DNA of 40,835 nucleotides from Methanobrevibacter sp. Lineage in GTDB: Archaea; Methanobacteriota; Methanobacteria; Methanobacteriales; Methanobacteriaceae. Under the pieces are notes generated by a model. That model ran no database searches, was not told the DNA's origin, and was given only the letters and a program-made list of their open reading frames with translations. The stretch is taken from contig NZ_JAUNXX010000001.1 in assembly GCF_030539555.1 (NCBI RefSeq), positions 117,904-158,738 on the forward strand, written 5' to 3'. Of the stretch, positions 36,322 to 40,835 are shown piece after piece. Both the position numbers and the translations under genes were made by a program. How positions within the stretch are numbered: the stretch's first letter is position 1; each line of letters begins with the position of its first letter.

Positions 36322-36600
36322 ATAAAAAACAAAAGTAGTTATAAAAAAATATATTTTTCAACTTATATATAGTTAACGATTTTTTGCAGGATTTTATAGT
36401 AACTTGCACGATTTTTTCATTTTTAAATTAAGTTTCAATCCAGAACCATCGAAATTTTAACTCAATCAAATAACTGGTTAAAATCAATTTCGAAGATGGA
36501 CTTTTAGAAAACACAACCAGATTGTTTTCGCCGAGGCATTCATACCTAGAAGAACACTAACCAATTACATTACCCAAAAAAATTACATTTATCTGAGTAA

Positions 36601-36643
36601 TGCAAGAATACCATGACTTCTTTAAGTCATGAATGAATTGCAC
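36601..36643 (+). mobile_element. Relic of an IS200/IS605-type right end
   Basis: The sequence has GCAAGAAT, an 8-bp hairpin with arms CATGACTT (36612-36619) and AAGTCATG (36624-36631), then GAATTGCAC. It shares this layout with the element at 36851-36890 and with common IS605-family ends. No transposase gene remains next to it. Confidence 0.5.
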
Positions 36644-36711
36644 AAAAAAGGCAGATTACTTCTCAAATGCTCTCTGCTAATCTTTAAATAACTAGCCAAA
36701 TATAATAATTA

Positions 36712-36819
36712 ATGACAATAAAAAGTTTAATTCAAAATTTTTCAACGAAAACCAAGTTAAAAAAAATAAATTAAACTACAAAAGTCTTAACCTTCGGGAC
36801 GAGGGGGATAGCACGGTAA
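36712..36819 (+). pseudogene. Possible C-terminal remnant of TnpB
   Basis: A 35-codon frame from ATG 36712 ends ...KVLTFGTRGIAR, then TAA. The GTRGIA end and its position directly before an IS605-type end resemble the 3' end of tnpB. The rest of tnpB is absent, so it is a relic, if it is real; the ATG is probably fortuitous. Confidence 0.4.
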
Positions 36820-36890
36820 TCCTACACTCATTGGAGTGTGCAGCCCGTGAAGTAAGAATCCTCAACTTCTATAAGTTGAGGTAGTTCAAC
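36795..36890 (+). ncRNA. Orphan omega-RNA-like segment and IS605-type right end
   Basis: The 3' end of the tnpB-like remnant is followed by a hairpin ACACTC / GAGTGT (36824-36839), CCCGTGAAGTAAGAATC, a 9-bp hairpin CCTCAACTT / AAGTTGAGG (36860-36881) and GTTCAAC. This is the layout of the TnpB guide-RNA scaffold and right end in IS200/IS605. The following bases from about 36891 would be the guide. Whether it is transcribed is unknown. Confidence 0.5.
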
Positions 36891-36925
36891 TCCAAACGAG
36901 GAAAACCTCAAATGAATCATTAATG

Positions 36926-36981
36926 TTTAAATGTCTAATTGGTGGTATTGTGAGGTAAAACTCACAATATAGGCATTTAAA
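36926..36981 (-). terminator. Nested hairpin after the DUF371 gene
   Basis: An outer stem TTTAAATG / CATTTAAA (36926-36933 and 36974-36981) encloses a perfect inner stem TATTGTGAG / CTCACAATA (36946-36954 and 36961-36969). It begins 15 nt after the DUF371 stop on the minus strand with a T-run between, so it may protect or terminate that message. Confidence 0.4.
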
Positions 36982-36996
36982 AAAAAACTATTTTTT

Positions 36997-37410
36997 TCAA
37001 TTTAATTTAATGGTGACTTCCAGAACTTTTCCGTTTTTCAAATCATCGATTAGGTCCCTGTCAAGATCTCTGGCCGCCTTATCCGCCTTAATCATCAAAG
37101 TCCTGTCACAGGTGTAATCGCTTTTTCTAATTACTATATCTGTTGGATGAGTCAATGTCAAATCCTCATGGCCGAAACCATTTATTTCGTCATGGCCGTT
37201 TTCGGTTTCCAATTCGACAGTGATTTTAGTATTTGAATCGGCAATTTTATCCCTGAACTCCTGAGGGAAGTCAAGCATGGTCTGGTCCATGTCAACTCCA
37301 ATGATACAGTCTGCAGTCGGACCGATTTCTGCATCCCTGGTTATTTCAAAGGTGGATTTGTGATTTGAAGTTACATTCTTATGGCCCCTTGTTCGGATTT
37401 TAAAAAACAT
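36997..37410 (-). CDS. DUF371 family protein
   Basis: This 137-residue protein starts MFFKIRTRGHKNVTSNHKST, with the RGHKNV and FEIT segments of DUF371. It has CIIGVDMDQTMLDFP in the middle and ends in a basic/acidic helix. DUF371 is a small archaeal family of unknown function. No clear Shine-Dalgarno precedes ATG 37410. It lies between the IS-like relics and an adhesin gene. Confidence 0.82.
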   Translation of the reverse strand: MFFKIRTRGHKNVTSNHKSTFEITRDAEIGPTADCIIGVDMDQTMLDFPQEFRDKIADSNTKITVELETENGHDEINGFGHEDLTLTHPTDIVIRKSDYTCDRTLMIKADKAARDLDRDLIDDLKNGKVLEVTIKLN

Positions 37411-37510
37411 GAATATATCTTAGGTTAAAAAGAGTAATAAAATTATTGCATCTGAAATTATGGCATTAATGGAAAAAAAATAAAACATCATAAATTCCCC
37501 TTGGATTATT

Positions 37511-37535
37511 CTGGATTGTTCGATTAACAATCCGG
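37511..37535. other. 10-bp hairpin between DUF371 and the third adhesin gene
   Basis: CTGGATTGTT / AACAATCCGG (one G-T pair) flank the loop CGATT. It lies 134 nt after the adhesin stop and 101 nt before the DUF371 start on the minus strand, so it could be the adhesin terminator or an upstream element. The rest of the 258-bp gap holds nothing I can name. Confidence 0.4.
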
Positions 37536-37668
37536 TGATTTTGCAAAAAATATGCAAATATATGAAAAGCAATTTCCATCAAATGATAGAAAGCTAAAAA
37601 ATTGCATAAATTAAATTAACTAATCTACATGAAAAAATAAAAATATTGAAAGTTTTAAAAAAAACCTT

Positions 37669-40600
37669 TTATTTAATAACTATTGTGTTTTTAACAGATA
37701 ATTTTCCATAACTGGTGACAATATTATATTTTCCTACCTTTAAAGAAGATTTTAAAACAATGCCTGCTAGTCCATACCTGTTTGTTTTAACAACATATTT
37801 TTTGCCATAGAATTTGAAAGTAATCTTTTTGCCTTTCAGGATTTTGCCGTTCTTATTAACCAGTTTTGCTTTGAAAATGCCGGACCTGGATTTCTTTTTA
37901 GACAGATTCTTGGTTATAATAGTTGATTTTACTGTGACTTTATTTGTTACCTTATACCCTTTATATGTTGCAGTAATAGTGTATTTTTTAGGTTTAAGTT
38001 TAATCTTAAATAAAGCATATCCGTTTTTGTTTGTTTTAACCTTGTATGATTTACCGTTTATTTTAATCTTTACAACTACACCTGCACCGACTGCCTTTCC
38101 ATTATCGCCATATGCTCTAACTTTATAATACTTGTTAGCCCCGTAGTATTGGACAACGTTTTTATTTCCTGCAAGTCTTTTGAAAATCTTAATGGTATTT
38201 TTAGCCTTTTCACCGGTTACAGGATTAATTGCAGTTATTGTATAAGTTCCGCATTTGAGATTTATGTTCAGTCTGGATATTCCGTTAGGAAGAGTGGTTG
38301 TTGTAATTGAATTCTTTCCTATTGTGAACTTAACCTTGGTATTTGCCAAAACCTTACCATTGGAGTCACAGAATATTGCAAAATACTGGCTTCCGCTGCC
38401 GTATATCTTAATCAAGTCAATTCCTTCAACAGTGGAGTACACTTTAATTGAGGCGTTGGCTGATGCTGAATGATATCTTGCAGTCTGATTAAAGCTAATG
38501 TATGCAATATAATTTCGTGATGCCAAATTTAAGTCAAGTGAGGCTTTACCATTTTTATCCGTTATAACGGAATATTTTTTACCTGCAATTGTAACATGAA
38601 CAGTCTCACCTGAAATAGCTTTACCTGAAGCTGAAAGCAGAGATATTTGGAGTTTTTCACTGCCCTTGTAATACATTTCAACATTTTTAGCCGTAAGATT
38701 TACAGCTAAAAGATCATTTACAACTATGAACTTGCCTTCACAGGTGCTTCTGGAGAAGTTTTCATCACCGTCATATGTTGCCATGAATGTGTAGTTGTTT
38801 TCTTCAAGTTTTCCTAAAACGAATGTTGATGCACCATTTAAAACACGAACATTATATGATTTTGTGTTGATTTTCAGTAATATTGTTGCATTTAGTTTGT
38901 CTCCGTCACTTGAAAGCAGGCTAATCTTAGCAATCACCCTGTCATTGAGACCTGCATCATCAATTGAAACATCCAAAACAGCTTTTTTCTGAGTGATATT
39001 TAATATGTACGTTGTATTTGAAGCATAATAGTTACTGTCCCCATTATATTCAGCCAATATCGTATATGAACCTGTTTTTAAAGGGGAGATATACCATGTT
39101 GCCTGTGAATTGGATATTGTCTTGCCCCTTGGTGAATAATAACCAATCATGCTGAATGAAACTGAACCTGTAGCGTTTTCACTTAGTTTTGCAAATATTC
39201 TGATGTTTTCTCCCAAATACGCACCCTCATCATATACAACAATATTCGAATTGGATTTTAAGACATTGAATGAAGTTGAATTTGATGAAGAGATATATAA
39301 ATTATCTCCCAAGTATTCCGCATTTACTGTATAATTGCCTACATCCAACCATTTAAATTCACATTCGGCAATGCCGTTTTCAATTTTGGTATCCTTAGAA
39401 ATGTTGCCAACGGTAAATCTAACAAATCCAGTTGCATTACTGGACAGGTTAGCCATTATCCTAATATTTTGGCCGTAGCAAGTGTCATTAACATTCAATA
39501 CAATATCGGAATAAAATTCCTTTACATAAAATACAGTGGTTATTGTGAAATTATTGTAGTTGTCATCACCGGAATATTTGACGGTCATCTCGTAAGTTCC
39601 AGTTTCTAATTTTGATAAATTCAAACAGCATTTAGAATCAGCGATTTGCTTTGAGTGTCCATCACCATTGACAATGAAAACAATATTTCCAGTTGCAGAT
39701 GAGAGATTTGTAACTTCAATAATCTGGTCGAAACCAACACCAACATTATCCGCTTTAACAGTGACATTCAAATCTGCTTTATTAATAACGAATTTAATTT
39801 TTTTGTTTGAATTAAGATAATATGCATTTAAAACATAGCTTCCAACTTTTAAAGAGGAAGTGTTGAAAAGAGCCCTTCCGTCAACAATATCTGCCGTTAC
39901 ATTCAACACGCCTGAAATCACGAAGTTGACTTTACCGTGAATGCCATCTTTGAATGCTGCTTCAAAAATCTCCACATCCCCATAGGAAATATTATTGGCA
40001 GTGAGGTTGAATTCTATCGGATTGACAGTTAACGTATTGGTAACTGTTGCATTTTTATAAGCTGCAGAAATATGATATTTTCCGACAGAAAGATTTAATT
40101 TAAAGTAAGCAAAACCATTGTCATTGGTTGTGACATTATATTTTTTCCCATCAAATGATATTGAAACAATCCTGTTTGGCAGAGGAATTCCATTATCTTC
40201 AAGAAGCCTTATTGTGTAGTTGAAATCATTTTCCTGCCATGCAGTGACATTTTTTCCAAGCAATACAACTTCAGCGTCCATTCCCAAAGTGGTGTTCCAG
40301 TCGGCACCGTCAAAATAGTAATCCCCATCATAGAAGACATAAATATAGTTTGTTCCCTTGTAGTATTCAACATTGAACACTGCTTTTCCATCTGTGAGAT
40401 TTAATGTGTAGAAATCATAGTTGATGTAAACGCCGACAGTACCTGTACAGTTTAGAGGATTTGTTCTAACAGTAACTGTTCCCTTCAATGTCTTTTCATC
40501 ATAATCAACCTCAACATCCAAACTAGAATGTGTTTTTAAAACTTTAAATGAACATGTTGCATTTGATGGACGGTATTTTGCATCTCCATTAAATAGAACT

Positions 40601-40835
40601 GTAACATTATATGTTCCAGCATCCAAATTGGAGAGGGTTACATTTGTCAGACCATCCTCCAAATAGATGACAGTATTGTAATTGTTGATTACCAAAGCGG
40701 CTTCTCCTCTCAAAGTTTCCGGAACCACATTAATGCGTATAGTGGCGTTTTCTCCAATTTTAACATCACTTGCTGATACATTCAATGCAGAATCATATTT
40801 AGTTACCCTTAATATGTCTGATGCAGTAGCCGAAT
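37669..40835 (-). CDS. Adhesin-like Ig-like repeat protein (N-terminus beyond right edge)
   Basis: The frame ends at 37669 and continues without a stop past the right edge; the TTG at 40785 is only an internal codon and residues upstream read ...SATASDILRVTKYDSA. At least 1054 residues are in the window. It has about nine to ten Ig-like repeats of some 90 residues, with recurring GTYNVTVLFNGDAKY and GSYTILAEYNGDSNY type strands (Big_3-like). The C-terminus has two further domains as in the other two adhesins (NGKSYKVKTNKNGYA, GKKYVVKTNRYGLAG). No transmembrane anchor is visible. It would be secreted. Confidence 0.88.
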   Translation of the reverse strand, partial: SATASDILRVTKYDSALNVSASDVKIGENATIRINVVPETLRGEAALVINNYNTVIYLEDGLTNVTLSNLDAGTYNVTVLFNGDAKYRPSNATCSFKVLKTHSSLDVEVDYDEKTLKGTVTVRTNPLNCTGTVGVYINYDFYTLNLTDGKAVFNVEYYKGTNYIYVFYDGDYYFDGADWNTTLGMDAEVVLLGKNVTAWQENDFNYTIRLLEDNGIPLPNRIVSISFDGKKYNVTTNDNGFAYFKLNLSVGKYHISAAYKNATVTNTLTVNPIEFNLTANNISYGDVEIFEAAFKDGIHGKVNFVISGVLNVTADIVDGRALFNTSSLKVGSYVLNAYYLNSNKKIKFVINKADLNVTVKADNVGVGFDQIIEVTNLSSATGNIVFIVNGDGHSKQIADSKCCLNLSKLETGTYEMTVKYSGDDNYNNFTITTVFYVKEFYSDIVLNVNDTCYGQNIRIMANLSSNATGFVRFTVGNISKDTKIENGIAECEFKWLDVGNYTVNAEYLGDNLYISSSNSTSFNVLKSNSNIVVYDEGAYLGENIRIFAKLSENATGSVSFSMIGYYSPRGKTISNSQATWYISPLKTGSYTILAEYNGDSNYYASNTTYILNITQKKAVLDVSIDDAGLNDRVIAKISLLSSDGDKLNATILLKINTKSYNVRVLNGASTFVLGKLEENNYTFMATYDGDENFSRSTCEGKFIVVNDLLAVNLTAKNVEMYYKGSEKLQISLLSASGKAISGETVHVTIAGKKYSVITDKNGKASLDLNLASRNYIAYISFNQTARYHSASANASIKVYSTVEGIDLIKIYGSGSQYFAIFCDSNGKVLANTKVKFTIGKNSITTTTLPNGISRLNINLKCGTYTITAINPVTGEKAKNTIKIFKRLAGNKNVVQYYGANKYYKVRAYGDNGKAVGAGVVVKIKINGKSYKVKTNKNGYALFKIKLKPKKYTITATYKGYKVTNKVTVKSTIITKNLSKKKSRSGIFKAKLVNKNGKILKGKKITFKFYGKKYVVKTNRYGLAGIVLKSSLKVGKYNIVTSYGKLSVKNTIVIK

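Larger units (their letters stand above)
36322..36996. other. 675-bp non-coding region with IS200/IS605-like relics
   Basis: Between the tRNA and the DUF371 gene there is no intact gene. It holds a hairpin end at about 36601-36643, a tnpB-like C-terminal remnant and an omega-RNA-like segment (36712-36890), and a nested hairpin after DUF371 (36926-36981). The 36322-36600 part shows only short frames and nothing I can name. Confidence 0.6.

Noticed and set aside
40785..40785. Start of the third adhesin at 40785
   Set aside because: The codon is TTG and the frame remains open to the window edge with plausible residues, so the true start is outside.

Overview
The window is very AT-rich and reads as a chromosomal segment of a hydrogenotrophic methanogenic archaeon of the Methanobacteriales, most probably Methanobrevibacter or a close relative. 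The evidence is archaeal information-processing genes (Rpo12, eL43, archaeal prefoldin beta, a Brix protein, Pcc1, deoxyhypusine synthase), methanofuran biosynthesis (MfnB), archaeal riboflavin synthase, a CbiMNQO metal-uptake system, GGTGA-type Shine-Dalgarno sites, TATA-box promoters, and very large secreted beta-helix/Ig-like adhesin-like proteins. Almost all genes lie on the minus strand.

Layout. 1-5468: one huge gene running off the left edge, encoding a DUF4011-type superfamily 1 helicase with an MTES_1575/Vsr-like nuclease domain and a long acidic, repeat-bearing tail (probable defence or DNA-processing protein). 5621-8274: PfkB-type sugar kinase, CDF metal transporter, a 59-aa membrane protein and a HisA-like protein. 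8275-8855: non-coding stretch with several strong inverted repeats. 8856-10752: classic archaeal cluster eL43-rpo12-Brix-pcc1-prefoldin beta-DUF3194. 11018-13228: mfnB-guaB operon. 13331-16732: operon ribC-glycosyltransferase-DUF2304-LutA-like-LutB-like. 16874-19404: cbiMNQO. 19604-20582 (plus strand): pyrF and a DUF5654 protein. 20729-23703: HTH-CBS regulator with deoxyhypusine synthase, then hisG. 23768-25828: metal P-type ATPase with a His-rich tail and a highly repetitive divergent promoter facing a frameshifted zinc-ribbon pseudogene. 26327-27805: radical SAM/SPASM enzyme flanked by two small Cys-rich proteins. 28143-30266: aldo/keto reductase with ferredoxin domain and galU. 30701-36157: two adhesin-like proteins. 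36238-36321: tRNA-Leu(GAG). 36322-36996: remnants resembling IS200/IS605 ends, including a possible orphan omega-RNA. 36997-37410: DUF371. 37669 to the right edge: a third adhesin-like protein, whose N-terminus is outside the window.

Working together: cbiMNQO and the P-type ATPase plus CDF transporter give metal import and export; mfnB, ribC, guaB, hisG and pyrF are core biosynthesis; GalU, the DPM1-like glycosyltransferase and the adhesins serve the cell surface. The most interesting parts are the helicase with an altered nuclease motif and acidic repeat tail, the radical SAM enzyme with its Cys-rich neighbours, the four-copy GTATTAC promoter of the P-type ATPase, the IS605-type relics, and several GC-rich or perfectly palindromic non-coding elements. 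No searches were run; family names are from recognition of the sequence and memory.
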